From NCBI RefSeq assembly GCF_017948405.1, contig NZ_CP072844.1, positions 682,001 to 746,000 of the forward strand: a stretch of 64,000 bases of DNA, given 5' to 3'. This DNA is from Psychrosphaera aestuarii (GTDB taxonomy: Bacteria > Pseudomonadota > Gammaproteobacteria > Enterobacterales > Alteromonadaceae). The translations under genes and the position numbers were made by a program. The notes beneath the pieces are model-generated. The model saw only the letters and a program-made list of their open reading frames with translations, was not told the DNA's origin and searched no databases. Each line of letters opens with the position of its first letter. The first letter of the stretch is position 1. Of the stretch, positions 36,906 through 47,164 are shown piece after piece.

Positions 36906-39900
36906 TTAACTGCTCCATGAATTAGATAGCAACTCTGCTTGTTTTAACACCAGGTCAACAGCTTCAGCGGCTTTGTCAGGTGGATATTTATAACGCTGCA
37001 ATGTACGGCGCACCAGTATTTTTAATTTAGCTCGAACGCTGTCACGAACCTGCCAGTCAACTGTGGTCGATTTTCTGAGTTTGTCAGTAATTTCGACAGC
37101 AATCTTTTTAAGGATCTCATCACCAAGTTCACGTACTGCACTTTCGTTGTTGGCTAGAGCATCATAAAACGCGATTTCATCTGGATTTAACCCCAGTTCA
37201 GCCTCGCGCATCATTTCTTCCTGAAACTCTTTGGCCATTTGAATAAGTTCTTCAATGACCTGAGCTGTTTCAATGGCGCGGTTATTGTACTTTCTAAGCG
37301 TTTCTTGCAAGCGGTCTGCGTATTTCTTCTCTTGCACAACGTTATTACGTGTTTTCGCTTTAATGTCATCCTTGAGTAATTTTTCAAGTAACTCAACGGC
37401 GAGGTTGCGCTCTGGCATCTGTCGCACGTCTTCTAAAAACTCATCCGATAGCAAACCAATATTGGGTTTATCCAAGCCACAAAGTGCGAACACGTCAGCA
37501 ACGCCCTCGGCAATCACGGCATTATCGAGAATCTGTTTCAGTGCCGAGTTCTTTTCTTCCTGAGTAAGCTTTTTATCAACGCTGGTAAATTTGCTGATAG
37601 CGGCCTTGATAGCAGAATAAAAGGCAATTTCTTTCCTTAATTCTTTTGCCTCATCCAAGGTACTACATAGTGAGTAAGATTTTGTTGCCGCCAACACTAA
37701 GTCTAAGAAACGCTTTTTACCATCCTCCAAGCCGAGCACATAGTTAGCGGCAGGCACCAAGAGTTTGTGCGCTTGTGATTCATAACCCGATATGTCCAAA
37801 CCATCGGATTTTGGCGTTTTACCGAACATGCCTCGGATAGCATCCATTTTTTCTAAAAGGATTGAAAACGCTTCCTCTGCATTGAGTGTTGGCTCGCCTT
37901 TACCTTTAGAGTCTGTATAGATTTTTAATGCTTGCTTAAGTTCATTGGCTATTCCGATGTAATCAACGATTAGACCGCCTGGCTTATTTTTGAATACGCG
38001 GTTAACCCGAGCAATGGCCTGCATTAAGTTATGGCCCTTCATCGGTTTATCCACGTACATAGTGTTACAACAAGGCGCATCAAACCCCGTTAACCACATG
38101 TCCCTAACAATGACGAGCTTCAGTGGGTCGTTAATATCCTTAAAGCGCTTCTCTAAGCGTTTTTTGGTTTTTTTGTTATAGATATGGGGTTGCAGCAATG
38201 GCTTGTCCGAAGCAGGCCCTGTCATAACAATCTTAATCGCCCCTTTTTCAGGATCATCCGAATGCCATTCAGGACGCAATGCAACAATTTCATTATAGAG
38301 ATGCGCACAGATATCACGGCTCATACCAACAATCATGGCCTTGCCATCCATAGTGGCATTGCGTGTCTCAAAGTGCTCGATCAAGTCAGCCGCAACTTGG
38401 CTTAATCTAGGAGTCGCGCCAACAAGCTTTTCAAGACGGCTCCATTCCCCTTTAGTTTTCTCACGGTTGCTGACGTCCTCTTCATCCTCGACCACTTCAT
38501 CCACTTGATCGGACAACTCAGCGATTTCGGCGTGGTTCAAATCAAGCTTTGCCAAGCGAGATTCATAATAAATCGGAACCGTGGCACCATCATCTACTGC
38601 ATCTTGAATGTCGTAGATGGACACATAGCCACCAAATACAGCGCGAGTGTCTTTGTCTTCTTGTGAAATGGGTGTACCAGTAAAACCAATAAAGGAAGCA
38701 GACGGTAGCGCATCGCGCATATGCTTGGCGTAACCAAACTTATATTGACCATCTGCACTTAAGGTGGCTTTCAGGCCATATTGGCTGCGGTGTGCTTCGT
38801 CTGAGATAACAACTATATTGTGACGATCATTGAGTATTGGATGATGCTTCTCGTCTTCAAGCAGGGCAAATTTTTGCACTGTGGTAAAAATGATACCGCC
38901 GGACTCTCTTTCAGCTAATAACTGTCTTAACGCATCTCGGTCAGAAGCTTGAACAGGTGTTTGCTTCAATAGCTCTACTGCGTTGCAGAAGGTGGCATAG
39001 AGCTGACCGTCTAAGTCATTGCGGTCAGTAACGACAATCAGGGTTGGGTTATTCATAGCCTTTTGCTGAAGCAACATACCGGCATAACAACACATTGAAA
39101 TACTTTTTCCGCTGCCTTGAGTATGCCAAACCACACCTGCTTTTTTACTACCAGGTACAACCTCATCACCATAGGTTGCCCGCTTCTCTGTTACGCCATC
39201 AATTTGCTGAGCAGCAATGACTGTCGCCTTTACCGCTTCTCGCACAGCATGAAACTGGTGATAACCCGCAATCTTTTTGATGATCGTCTCACCATCTGTT
39301 TCAAACAATACAAAAAATCGTATGTAATCCAGCAACAACTCGCGGTCAAAGAAACCGCGAACCATGGTTTCTAGTTGCCACTCCAGTAGCGGTTTGTCAT
39401 CTTCATTTTTAATGGTACGCCAAGGCATAAAACGCTCTTGGTTAGCAGTTAGAGAGCCTACCCGAGCGGTGTAACCATCACTGACAACTAACGCCTCATT
39501 GAAGATGAAAAGGTCTGAAACTTCATCTTTATAGGTTTGCAGCTGATTAAAGGCATCCCAAATATCGGCATTTTCATCGCTTGGGCTTTTCAGCTCAAGC
39601 ACAGCAATCGGTAAGCCGTTGATAAAACAAATGACATCAGGCCGACGTGGCTGTTTAGTGCCTGTAATGGTGAACTGATTGACAACTGAAAAGGTGTTGT
39701 TGTTTAGATTATCGAAATCAATGATAAAAGCATGGTCAGTTACTGGCTCGCCATCCTCTTTTTTGTATTCAACAGGCACACCCTCCAATAACAAGCGATG
39801 AAATGCGCGGTTATTGGTTATTAAATCCAAGCTTTCAGGCTTTAAAACAATCGCTTTAAACTGCTCGAAGCAATGTTCTATCTGCGCGGCAGGTAAGTGT

Positions 39901-40070
39901 TTATTAACCGTTTCAAATGCCGCTCTAAGTTGCTCATCCAATACCACTTGCGCGTAGTCATTACGCAGTGGGTTATCGCTATCTGGCGCAATATCAGGGC
40001 CATGCAAAACATCCCAACCACCTTCGTTGAACCAGTCTAAGCAGAGATTTTCTAGTTGTTCTTCGTTCAT
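36906..40070 (-). CDS. hsdR: Type I restriction endonuclease, R subunit
   Basis: 1054 residues. The N-terminal nuclease core has Asp145 (RRPDVICF) and Glu159-Leu-Lys161 (AVLELKSPS). The SF2 translocase follows: Walker A HTQGSGKS (316-323), DEAH at 424-427, FIGFTGTPI and the late motif LTGFDAP with QAIARVNR. The C-terminal helical tail (990-1045) carries [17 protein letters not shown] and YKYPPDKA, the part that in this enzyme class contacts the methylase core. It is translated last in hsdM-hsdS-FRG-hsdR and overlaps the FRG gene by four bases. Confidence 0.97.
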   Translation of the reverse strand: MNEEQLENLCLDWFNEGGWDVLHGPDIAPDSDNPLRNDYAQVVLDEQLRAAFETVNKHLPAAQIEHCFEQFKAIVLKPESLDLITNNRAFHRLLLEGVPVEYKKEDGEPVTDHAFIIDFDNLNNNTFSVVNQFTITGTKQPRRPDVICFINGLPIAVLELKSPSDENADIWDAFNQLQTYKDEVSDLFIFNEALVVSDGYTARVGSLTANQERFMPWRTIKNEDDKPLLEWQLETMVRGFFDRELLLDYIRFFVLFETDGETIIKKIAGYHQFHAVREAVKATVIAAQQIDGVTEKRATYGDEVVPGSKKAGVVWHTQGSGKSISMCCYAGMLLQQKAMNNPTLIVVTDRNDLDGQLYATFCNAVELLKQTPVQASDRDALRQLLAERESGGIIFTTVQKFALLEDEKHHPILNDRHNIVVISDEAHRSQYGLKATLSADGQYKFGYAKHMRDALPSASFIGFTGTPISQEDKDTRAVFGGYVSIYDIQDAVDDGATVPIYYESRLAKLDLNHAEIAELSDQVDEVVEDEEDVSNREKTKGEWSRLEKLVGATPRLSQVAADLIEHFETRNATMDGKAMIVGMSRDICAHLYNEIVALRPEWHSDDPEKGAIKIVMTGPASDKPLLQPHIYNKKTKKRLEKRFKDINDPLKLVIVRDMWLTGFDAPCCNTMYVDKPMKGHNLMQAIARVNRVFKNKPGGLIVDYIGIANELKQALKIYTDSKGKGEPTLNAEEAFSILLEKMDAIRGMFGKTPKSDGLDISGYESQAHKLLVPAANYVLGLEDGKKRFLDLVLAATKSYSLCSTLDEAKELRKEIAFYSAIKAAISKFTSVDKKLTQEEKNSALKQILDNAVIAEGVADVFALCGLDKPNIGLLSDEFLEDVRQMPERNLAVELLEKLLKDDIKAKTRNNVVQEKKYADRLQETLRKYNNRAIETAQVIEELIQMAKEFQEEMMREAELGLNPDEIAFYDALANNESAVRELGDEILKKIAVEITDKLRKSTTVDWQVRDSVRAKLKILVRRTLQRYKYPPDKAAEAVDLVLKQAELLSNSWSS

Positions 40071-41308
40071 TGGTTACTCCCTCCACCAACAACTTCCAAA
40101 ATATTCTCGACGATGGTATCTCTCGCATTAACGGGGTAACCATATTTACGTAATAATACGCGGGTAGCATTTTTCATTTCGGCTTGCACCGTGTCGCGGG
40201 CTTGCCAATCGACAACCATCGACTTTGAAAGGTATTTATTTAGCTCATCGGCAATTAGCTGAACGCGACTCGGTTCTACCTTTTGGCTTTCTGGTGTGGA
40301 TTTTAGTAATTCGAGGATGGAACCAGCATTTTGGCTAAGAGGCAGTGCTGTTTGCTCTGGTAGGGCCGATGCTTCAGTCGCAGGCTCGCGGGCAGCCACA
40401 ACTTGCTTGCTCTGCAAGGCTTTATCACGCTCAACCTCTGCCATAAAGATATTGCAATAATCAGCCGCACCAATTAAATCAGGAAATAAGCTAGCATGGT
40501 GAACATTCATGCGCCTTAGGTGTTTTAAACACTCTTGTTGTTCTTCGTTTTTGATGTACACCTTGCAGATATATTTAGCGAGAATGCCCGCTTGCTCTCC
40601 CTCAGCCGCAGTTTTTAGTTCGTCATCTGGAAAATCGTCATTGGTTAACACTTCGGTTAACTTGTTTTCAATAGTGGCGTCATAAGGCGAAAAGGTAAAC
40701 AGCCCTGCTTGGCTCACCAAGCGCCCATGATCATCTTTTTTCGGCTCAAATACACGAATATCCGAGCAAAGTTCATCATCCGATATAAAACTTTTATTTA
40801 GGATATAAACGGCCCGATAAGGGTTGTCTTTTTCGTCTGTTTGATCTTCTTTGGCGAAAGCAAAAAACAAAGCTACATAAGGTGAGTAGGTCCAATCTAG
40901 CAATGGCGTCATCAAACCGTGATGCTGACCGATTGACCATAGTTCATCATGCTCACGCTCATTTTCATCATCGAGCAATGAGTGGTCTGCAATACGACCT
41001 CTAATGGCCTTACGGAACAAATCTAGCTGCTGTTTTGCAATCTCTTCTGTTACAATGCCATTATCGGTAACACGAGCTAACGTTGGTGTCATCTCCCAAT
41101 CAAAGCGACGGTGGCCACGAAAAATAGATTGCTGGTCAATACGATTAAAAAACGGGCTTTCCAGCAAAGAAGAAAAATCGCGCCAATGCTCTACACGAGT
41201 AACCGGAATTCGACCACTAACGTGATCAGCCGTAATTTCGAAACTTTGGCTTGGACTTTCACTATTCCATAGGGGGATTTTATCCCAATAAGAAGTTGAG
41301 GTTGTCAT
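40067..41308 (-). CDS. FRG-domain protein with an HsdR-like C-terminal tail
   Basis: 413 residues. The FRG domain spans about 15-230: [19 protein letters not shown] (61-79) and [20 protein letters not shown] (128-147) are its two signature blocks. FRG domains are found in defence and toxin contexts, activity unsettled. A low-complexity linker (about 305-345) leads to residues 352-407, which align with HsdR 990-1045 of the neighbouring gene with 22 of 56 residues identical by eye (VDWQ, RD, YP and others). The gene sits between hsdS and hsdR with four-base overlaps on both sides, so it is made with the complex. Docking on the methylase core in place of, or beside, HsdR is my inference. Confidence 0.88.
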   Translation of the reverse strand: MTTSTSYWDKIPLWNSESPSQSFEITADHVSGRIPVTRVEHWRDFSSLLESPFFNRIDQQSIFRGHRRFDWEMTPTLARVTDNGIVTEEIAKQQLDLFRKAIRGRIADHSLLDDENEREHDELWSIGQHHGLMTPLLDWTYSPYVALFFAFAKEDQTDEKDNPYRAVYILNKSFISDDELCSDIRVFEPKKDDHGRLVSQAGLFTFSPYDATIENKLTEVLTNDDFPDDELKTAAEGEQAGILAKYICKVYIKNEEQQECLKHLRRMNVHHASLFPDLIGAADYCNIFMAEVERDKALQSKQVVAAREPATEASALPEQTALPLSQNAGSILELLKSTPESQKVEPSRVQLIADELNKYLSKSMVVDWQARDTVQAEMKNATRVLLRKYGYPVNARDTIVENILEVVGGGSNQ

Positions 41309-42651
41309 GCAACAACCTCACTCGCTAAGTCTATTTCGCCGGAAAGTAATTTAGGGAGTAGCGCATCACGAAGAAGCTCTAGTTGTTTAGACTCACGCCT
41401 CAATGATTCGATCATCAAGTACTTAGTGGTAACTAATTCTGTATAGCTTTCTGCCAGTTTTTTTGATGGAAGAACAATGTCTTTAATAATGAACTCAGAC
41501 CAGTGACGTCGATACTCTTGGAACTCTTGCTTTCCTTGAATTGCGAAGTAGGTCCAAATAGTTGGCCGTACAGATCCTTTCAAAGGAATAACGTTCGAAG
41601 ATATATCGAAGCTTGAGCAAGATAAATGTGTTATACAAGTGTGATCACCAAAAATAAAAATAGGATCTTTGGGATTTGCTTCAAAGCCAGCATCATCATT
41701 GTGAAAACCAAGAAGAATACTAGCTCCTTGCTCATAGACAGGAGTCTTGCCATGAGGCTCAACCTGTTTCTTGCTGTATCGTTTATTTGGTTTTAATCTT
41801 TTAACTATGTCACCAATTCGAACTACATCCCACCCCTCTGGTATCCCACCAAGTTCAGAGTCTTGCATTGCCGCAGGAAATAGGGAAGCGGTTTGGGCAA
41901 GTTTGTTAAATGCCTCGAAATTGCTGGCTTTTAAACCGCTTAGCTCATCAAGTGTTTTGGCAGAAATAACACGCATGGCAGCGAGCTCTGCATCGTCAGC
42001 GCTACCACCCGCTGCCAAAGCTTCAATTTTGGCTTTGACCGGATCAAAATCGACAAACCAGCTTTTGAAGATTGCTTGAGCGATTTGTTCTAAGGTTTGG
42101 CTGGTTTGGGTGTTGTTTTTTTGCTTAGTATTTAGGTTAAAAGCCAAATCATTTATAACCCTTAAACTATCTTTATCTGGCCAGAAGATAACAGCATCTT
42201 CAATTTCTTTCGGATTAAATGCTGGGTAAGTACCACCATCTGCAACTCGGACAAGATGTTCGTTAAATAGTTCTGAAGTAATAACACTATACAAATACCA
42301 TTCTGTTCCTGTCGCAATCGCTGAAACTACAACAAAACCTGTTGAGGCTATCCAGTTTTCATGAACTTCATCCAAAAAAACATACTGTTTTAAATTTGGT
42401 CTAACAGTTGACATAATGAAGTCATTCTTTTTGACTATTCTCTTGGCTCTAGACGGAGCATCGGCATAAATCATATGTTTTGGAGGCTCGAACGAACCAT
42501 TAGAAACCGATGAGATATCGATATAATATATTTCGTCAGGAGCATCTTTTTTTCTGATGGTGTTTGCATTAACTGTTGCTACATCACTAATTTTTTTATA
42601 TCTCCATCCCTTTGGCAATGGCAAGTTATGCTCTCTAATATCAAAACTCAT
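41305..42651 (-). CDS. hsdS: Type I restriction-modification specificity subunit
   Basis: 448 residues with two target-recognition halves, each introduced by a typical start: PLPKGWRYKKISDVATV at the N-terminus and GGIPEGWDVVRIGDIV near residue 273. The central conserved helix region (TLEQIAQAIFKSWFVDFDPV) and the C-terminal one (KQLELLRDALLPKLLSGEI) are both present. It reads the DNA target for methylation and cutting. It overlaps hsdM by 11 bases and the FRG gene by four. Confidence 0.95.
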   Translation of the reverse strand: MSFDIREHNLPLPKGWRYKKISDVATVNANTIRKKDAPDEIYYIDISSVSNGSFEPPKHMIYADAPSRAKRIVKKNDFIMSTVRPNLKQYVFLDEVHENWIASTGFVVVSAIATGTEWYLYSVITSELFNEHLVRVADGGTYPAFNPKEIEDAVIFWPDKDSLRVINDLAFNLNTKQKNNTQTSQTLEQIAQAIFKSWFVDFDPVKAKIEALAAGGSADDAELAAMRVISAKTLDELSGLKASNFEAFNKLAQTASLFPAAMQDSELGGIPEGWDVVRIGDIVKRLKPNKRYSKKQVEPHGKTPVYEQGASILLGFHNDDAGFEANPKDPIFIFGDHTCITHLSCSSFDISSNVIPLKGSVRPTIWTYFAIQGKQEFQEYRRHWSEFIIKDIVLPSKKLAESYTELVTTKYLMIESLRRESKQLELLRDALLPKLLSGEIDLASEVVA

Positions 42652-44380
42652 AATTAATCCCTGCCAGATTTTCCTTAATTGCCTTTTCTAATCGGTCAGA
42701 CTCTTCAAACTGAGATTTTAATTGCGCGGTTAATCGCTGCATCTTCTCTGGGAAAGGCTCGCTATCTTCCTCAGCATCGGCTGCGCCCACATAGCGTCCT
42801 GGTGTTAGCACATAATCATGCTTTTTCATGTCTTGAAGTTTGGCGCTGAAGCAAAAACCTTTTTCGTCTTCATAGTCTGTACCAGCTTGCCAAGCATGAA
42901 ATGTATTCGCGATTCTTTTAATATCTGTTGGATCAAAATCGCGCAATACACGATCTTTCATAAAACCGAGGTTGCGGGCATCAATAAACAACGTTTCACC
43001 ACGGCGATCGCGCTTGCCTTTTTGACCTGGTGCCGTGCCACCTTTTTTGTTTTTGGTTAAAAACCAAATACAGGCGGGAATTTGCGTGTTGGTGAACAGT
43101 TGCCCTGGCAAGGCCACCATACATTCGACAAGATCTTCCTCAATCAATGCTTTACGAATTTCCCCTTCATTGTTGGTATTCGAGCTCATGGAACCATTAG
43201 CGAGTAATAAGCCCATTGATCCGTTATCGTTAAGGTGATGCAGCATGTGCTGTATCCAGCCGTAGTTGGCATTACCTTGCGGCGGAGTGCCATATTTCCA
43301 GCGGATATCCCCCTCTAATTTAGCATGCCACCAGTCTTTGATATTAAACGGTGGGTTAGCCATCACAAAATCAGCACGTAGGTCGGGATGTTGATCATCT
43401 AGGAAGGTATCGGCGTTCTTTTTACCAAAGTTAAAGTCGATACCGCGAATCGCCATATTCATGGCGGCTAACTTCCAAGTCGTCGGGTTACTTTCTTGAC
43501 CATAAACAGAAATATGCTTGCGCTGTTCAGCTGCGTTGTAATGTTTATCAGCGGCATGAGCTTCGATGAACTTATCATTGCTCACAAAGAAGCCACCGGC
43601 CCCCATTGCCGGATCATAGACTCGGCCTTGATATGGCTGTAGCATTTCAACGATCAAGGTTACGATACTTTTGGGGGTGTAATATTGACCACCTTGTTTG
43701 CCTTCGGCTAAAGCGAATTGCCCCAAGAAGTACTCATAGACATGGCCCAAAATGTCTTTGCTGTGCAGATCGAGCTTTTCGCCGTTGTGAACTGGGTTAT
43801 GAAATTGAGTCTTAGAAAACTCATTAATTAACGCGATTAAATTTTCATTTGATACTTCATAGCGTCCAACTCTCGGCAAAACACCTTTTAGCTTTGGGTT
43901 TGCCAGCTTGTCGTCAACTTTAAAGGTTTCGATTGCTTCTAAGGCATTGTCGATTAACTTGGATAGAGAAGTAAGCTTAAATGTTTCACCATGCTCTAAT
44001 TCAATGTCATCACCAATGGATCTTGCTGCGGTGCTTTTAAGAAACTCCCAGCGAGATTGTTTAGGCACCCAGAAAACGTTTTTTTCCTGATAATACTCAT
44101 GCAGCTCTAACTCTGCGTTTACTGCTTCGTTATATTCTTCTTCAGAGTCGTAATCTTCACGTGGCATAAAGTAGATGTTGTCGTCGCTATCATCTTTTGT
44201 GAACAACGTACGCAACTCTTGTTGGCGCTCTTCAAATGCGTCTGACACATACTTTAAAAAGATGATCCCTAGTACGACGTGTTTATAGTTAGCGGCATCA
44301 AGGTTATTGCGTAATTTGTCTGCTGCAGACCAGAGCTTTTGATCGAGTTCTTTTAAAAATTGCTGTTCTAAATTATTCAT
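42641..44380 (-). CDS. hsdM: Type I restriction-modification methylase subunit (N6-adenine)
   Basis: 579 residues. A helical HsdM N-terminal domain (about 8-170, from LWSAADKLRNNLDAANYKHV) is followed by the SAM-binding motif YDPAMGAGGFF (255-265) and the catalytic NPPF (342-345). The GQYYTPKSIV block before motif I is typical of type I methylases. It is the first gene of the operon and begins with ATG. The 452 bases upstream hold the promoter. Confidence 0.97.
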   Translation of the reverse strand: MNNLEQQFLKELDQKLWSAADKLRNNLDAANYKHVVLGIIFLKYVSDAFEERQQELRTLFTKDDSDDNIYFMPREDYDSEEEYNEAVNAELELHEYYQEKNVFWVPKQSRWEFLKSTAARSIGDDIELEHGETFKLTSLSKLIDNALEAIETFKVDDKLANPKLKGVLPRVGRYEVSNENLIALINEFSKTQFHNPVHNGEKLDLHSKDILGHVYEYFLGQFALAEGKQGGQYYTPKSIVTLIVEMLQPYQGRVYDPAMGAGGFFVSNDKFIEAHAADKHYNAAEQRKHISVYGQESNPTTWKLAAMNMAIRGIDFNFGKKNADTFLDDQHPDLRADFVMANPPFNIKDWWHAKLEGDIRWKYGTPPQGNANYGWIQHMLHHLNDNGSMGLLLANGSMSSNTNNEGEIRKALIEEDLVECMVALPGQLFTNTQIPACIWFLTKNKKGGTAPGQKGKRDRRGETLFIDARNLGFMKDRVLRDFDPTDIKRIANTFHAWQAGTDYEDEKGFCFSAKLQDMKKHDYVLTPGRYVGAADAEEDSEPFPEKMQRLTAQLKSQFEESDRLEKAIKENLAGINYEF

Positions 44381-44832
44381 GTATGACCCAATAATGATTT
44401 GATGCGGTTGTAATTAACTTATTTGAGAAATTAATACCATTCTGGAAGTATGTGGACTGTTGTTTTCAATAACGATCTGTCTTCCATGTCAATTGCAATA
44501 TCAAACTTAAGTTTAAGAGTTATAAACTTAGAGCTCAATTCTATATTCTATGTAAGCTCATAGAGTACTACAAACTAAGTCAATATTAATAGTAGTTACA
44601 ACAAATTGAAAATTATGGAATTGTTAATTGGTATCCGGGTTAGTAACCTTTTTTTGAAATCGGCAAGCTAGGTGTCTATGAATTCAGGGGAAGATCATCC
44701 ATCATCATTCCTTTTGTGTAAAATTACCGCCTAGTTCCGAAGCAAACAATTGTTGGCTAAACAGTGGCAAATAAATTTAACCATTTAAATTAAAACAAAA
44801 AAGTAGCTCTATCTCTGTGTGGAAACTCGAAG
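44381..44832. other. Gene-free AT-rich region upstream of hsdM
   Basis: 452 bases. No gene of useful size is visible on either strand. It must contain the hsdM promoter. One TTAGTAACC (44640-44648) resembles the integrase arm sites but is isolated and may be chance. No controller-protein gene or strong hairpin was found. Confidence 0.5.
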
Positions 44833-45642
44833 TTAATCATCCTGACTTGTCTTTAGTGACCAGCCAGGGGTATACAAAATAGAAGAATCTGAAACCTGTC
44901 TTTTAACAGTTCTTTGATCAACCTTTATGTCATTCCTACTGATTTTTGGAGCCTTAAAGGAAGGCTGGAGGCCATAGCCTATTTTTACATCACCCAAACT
45001 TGGTTGGGACTTAGGCTTTAGTGCCTTTTCAGCGTAATGACTGGTAACTAAATCCTTATTAGATTTATTATTGGGTTGCTCTAGTACAGGTGAGTTTTTT
45101 CTTAATTCGTTATTAAGGCCTGATTTGTTTTTAGGCTTTTGAGTACGTTCCACTAGCCCGAATTTAGACTCGTAAAAATATGTGTTATGCGTAATTTTCT
45201 TGTCATAAACTTCAGCATTCTCTTGGCTTATATAGGGATTATCAGAAAAATAATAATAGTCAAAATAATTTTTAGAAAACCAATCTCTTGCCTCAGCCAT
45301 GACTTCATTGACTTTTTGATTGGTTATCTTCCCAGGATAAACCTGGGCAAATTTAATATGATTTTTGATGAAAATAATATTGTCGAAGTGAAGAGGATCT
45401 CTATTTGGGCTTATCAATGAAGGGGTGAACTTTCCGATATATGCTTTGGCCCATTGTAGAATCTTTTCTGCATTTTTTATTCTAAGAGTGGATAATGACC
45501 TTCGAGTTAAGTTAAATGCTCTGTTTATTGCTTCGGTCGACCCTCTATTTTGCAAATACTTAAGCATTCCATAATCAATGTCACGGAACAGTTCCTCCAA
45601 AATAAGCTGTTCTTTAATGCTTAACTCACTGAAATTAAACAT
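44833..45642 (-). CDS. Unknown island protein
   Basis: 269 residues, not recognised. The N-terminal 140 residues look folded and helical (KEQLILEELFRDIDYGML, then AINRAFNLTRRSLSTL and EKILQWAKAYIGKF). Residues 175-269 are polar, rich in Lys, Ser, Asn and Pro, and probably disordered, ending GWSLKTSQDD. The helical start with a Leu-Thr-Arg-Arg-Ser-Leu stretch could bind nucleic acid, but this is a guess. It lies between the integrase and the restriction operon on the same strand. Confidence 0.6.
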   Translation of the reverse strand: MFNFSELSIKEQLILEELFRDIDYGMLKYLQNRGSTEAINRAFNLTRRSLSTLRIKNAEKILQWAKAYIGKFTPSLISPNRDPLHFDNIIFIKNHIKFAQVYPGKITNQKVNEVMAEARDWFSKNYFDYYYFSDNPYISQENAEVYDKKITHNTYFYESKFGLVERTQKPKNKSGLNNELRKNSPVLEQPNNKSNKDLVTSHYAEKALKPKSQPSLGDVKIGYGLQPSFKAPKISRNDIKVDQRTVKRQVSDSSILYTPGWSLKTSQDD

Positions 45643-45742
45643 GTTTTAATCCTCTATTATTCCTTTAAAACGCTTAAATCGAATTTTTTAAATTAAACAT
45701 TATTTAATGTAGGTCAGCAAGACGTATTTAAATCCGCTATCT

Positions 45743-46953
45743 TTAAACTATTATCGGTTCGATTACCGACGATAGTTTTTGTAGTGCTTTTTTTCTGTCT
45801 TCAAAGTAGTCATGTCTGTCATATACACCAGCAACTCCTTTAATCTTATGATAAAGGCAACGCTCCGCTATGTCGTTAGCAGTGCCTAATTCAGAAAGTA
45901 AACTGCGGAATGTGCGTCTAAAGTCATGTACCGTAAAATGTTTAATTCCAGCGTCACCAAGAAAGTTTGGATAATTGCTCTTTTTTGAATAGCTTTTGGG
46001 GCCAAATAATTTTGATAGAGCATGATTTATGGTGTCATCCGAAATATATTCTCTATTTTTACTTTTTCTTCTAGAAGGGAATAAGTAGCTTGAACCAGCA
46101 GATCGGACTTTAAGCTCTTTTAATAAGGTGATTACGAGCTCGGGTAGAGGAATTACATTCTCAGAACCTGTTTTGTCCTCTCTTCTTCTAGCTTCCAAAC
46201 CCCTTTCTCTAGGTCAAACTCTTCCCACTTTGCAGCTGTAAGTTCAGTTTTTCTTACCCCAGGACTAAGTAACAGTGATATTGCGAGGTAATTGTCCCTG
46301 ACAAACATATCTTGGTTTTGTCGAAAAATCTCGAAGACAGTTTTCAACTCAGAAAAAGAGAGGACTATTGCTCGACTTTTTTGTACTCCACCAGCATCGG
46401 CTGGCTTAAATGCAGTAGCAGGGTTGTTGTTAGCTAAATCCAATTTACAAGCATGGTTAAACAACTTTTTACAGCATAACAAGGTCTTATTTGCGATAGA
46501 AGGGCGGTTGCTTTTTGTCACCTTGTCTATTATTCCTTTTATGTCCCTTGCATTTACATGACTAATTGTTAGGTCACCAATAAGAGGCCGTATCTCTTTT
46601 TCATAGTACCGTTTTGTTATTTCGGGGTGTTTTAAGTTTCTAACTAAATATTTATACCAGTCGTCAACAGTTCGAATTTTAACGGAATCGGCTCTAGCCT
46701 TTTCAGCCAAGGGATCTACTCCCTCTCTAACTTTCTGAATCAATGATGACGATTTATGCTTTGCAGTTGCAAGACTCATTGCAGGATAGGAGCCACCTTC
46801 AATACGCATAAACTTTCTTTTGTTGTTGATACTATAACGAACTTCCCAATAGGCCTTCCCTATTGTTTGAACTCTGATGTAAAGGTTGTCCGCGACTGCT
46901 TTTCGCCCTTTCGTTTGATCTTTCAAAAAAGATTTTATTTGTTTATCGTTCAT
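45743..46953 (-). pseudogene. int: Tyrosine-recombinase integrase of the yicC island, frameshifted
   Basis: The first part (266 codons from 46953) has an Arm-DNA-binding/DUF4102-like N-terminus and the first catalytic arginine in SPGVRKTEL (Arg234), then drifts out of frame after LEEERTK. The second part (from about 46180 to 45743) has KTGSENVIPLP, the HDFRRTF box, the second histidine in CLYHKIKG and the nucleophile tyrosine in GVYDRHDYF. One extra base in the four-T run at 46171-46174 (plus strand) would restore ERTKTGSENV, a normal integrase sequence. All catalytic residues are otherwise present. A recent loss or a sequence error are both possible. Confidence 0.85.
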
Positions 46954-46966
46954 ATAATTCCATGCA

Positions 46967-47038
46967 GTGGTTACTAATTTCTTTTAATTGATATTTAGGG
47001 TGGTTACTAACCGTTCTAGTAACCAGTTTAGTAACCAC
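46967..47038. repeat. Four GGTTACTA sites beside the integrase gene (arm-type or operator sites)
   Basis: GTGGTTACTAA occurs directly repeated at 46967-46977 and 47000-47010, and in inverted form as CTAGTAACCAG (47017-47027) and TTAGTAACCAC (47028-47038). The sites lie between the integrase start and the attachment site, where integrase arm sites or integrase-gene operators are expected. Confidence 0.6.
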
Positions 47039-47081
47039 TAAATTGTTAACTTAGGGCAACAATAAGAAACGCTATATAATA

Positions 47082-47107
47082 AAAAACCCCGCAATAACGA
47101 GGTTTTT
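47082..47107 (-). terminator. Rho-independent terminator after yicC
   Basis: AAAAACCCCG (47082-47091) pairs with CGAGGTTTTT (47098-47107) with one mismatch and a six-base loop. On the minus strand it is followed by T. It lies on the island side of the attachment site. Confidence 0.75.
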
Positions 47108-47143
47108 CAGTGTTTTATGAATTGATGGAAACGGTTGGAAACT

Positions 47144-47164
47144 CTATTCGATATTCTGGATCTG
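47144..47164 (-). repeat. Right attachment site (attR-like) within the yicC 3' end
   Basis: The last seven codons of yicC (QIQNIE and TAG) form this copy. It matches the left copy at 18 of 21 positions; the three differences are transitions that keep the encoded residues and stop. Confidence 0.82.

Larger units (their letters stand above)
34542..47164. mobile_element. Genomic island inserted at the 3' end of yicC, carrying type I restriction-modification
   Basis: The interval is bounded by an imperfect 21-base direct repeat (18 matches) at 34542-34562 and 47144-47164. Both copies, read on the minus strand, encode QIQNIE-stop, the end of YicC, and differ at three synonymous positions. A tyrosine integrase lies next to the yicC end, pointing into the island. 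Mobilisable islands in Vibrio are known to use this same yicC site. Cargo: DUF4145, a PD-(D/E)XK protein, hsdR, an FRG protein, hsdS, hsdM and one unknown gene. The integrase appears frameshifted, so the island may be fixed. Confidence 0.85.

Noticed and set aside
44381..44832. Controller-protein gene upstream of hsdM
   Set aside because: No helix-turn-helix reading of useful length was seen on either strand.
46967..47038. CRISPR or IS-end interpretation of the GGTTACTA cluster
   Set aside because: The copies are short, mixed in orientation and unevenly spaced, and no transposase is present. Integrase arm or operator sites fit better.
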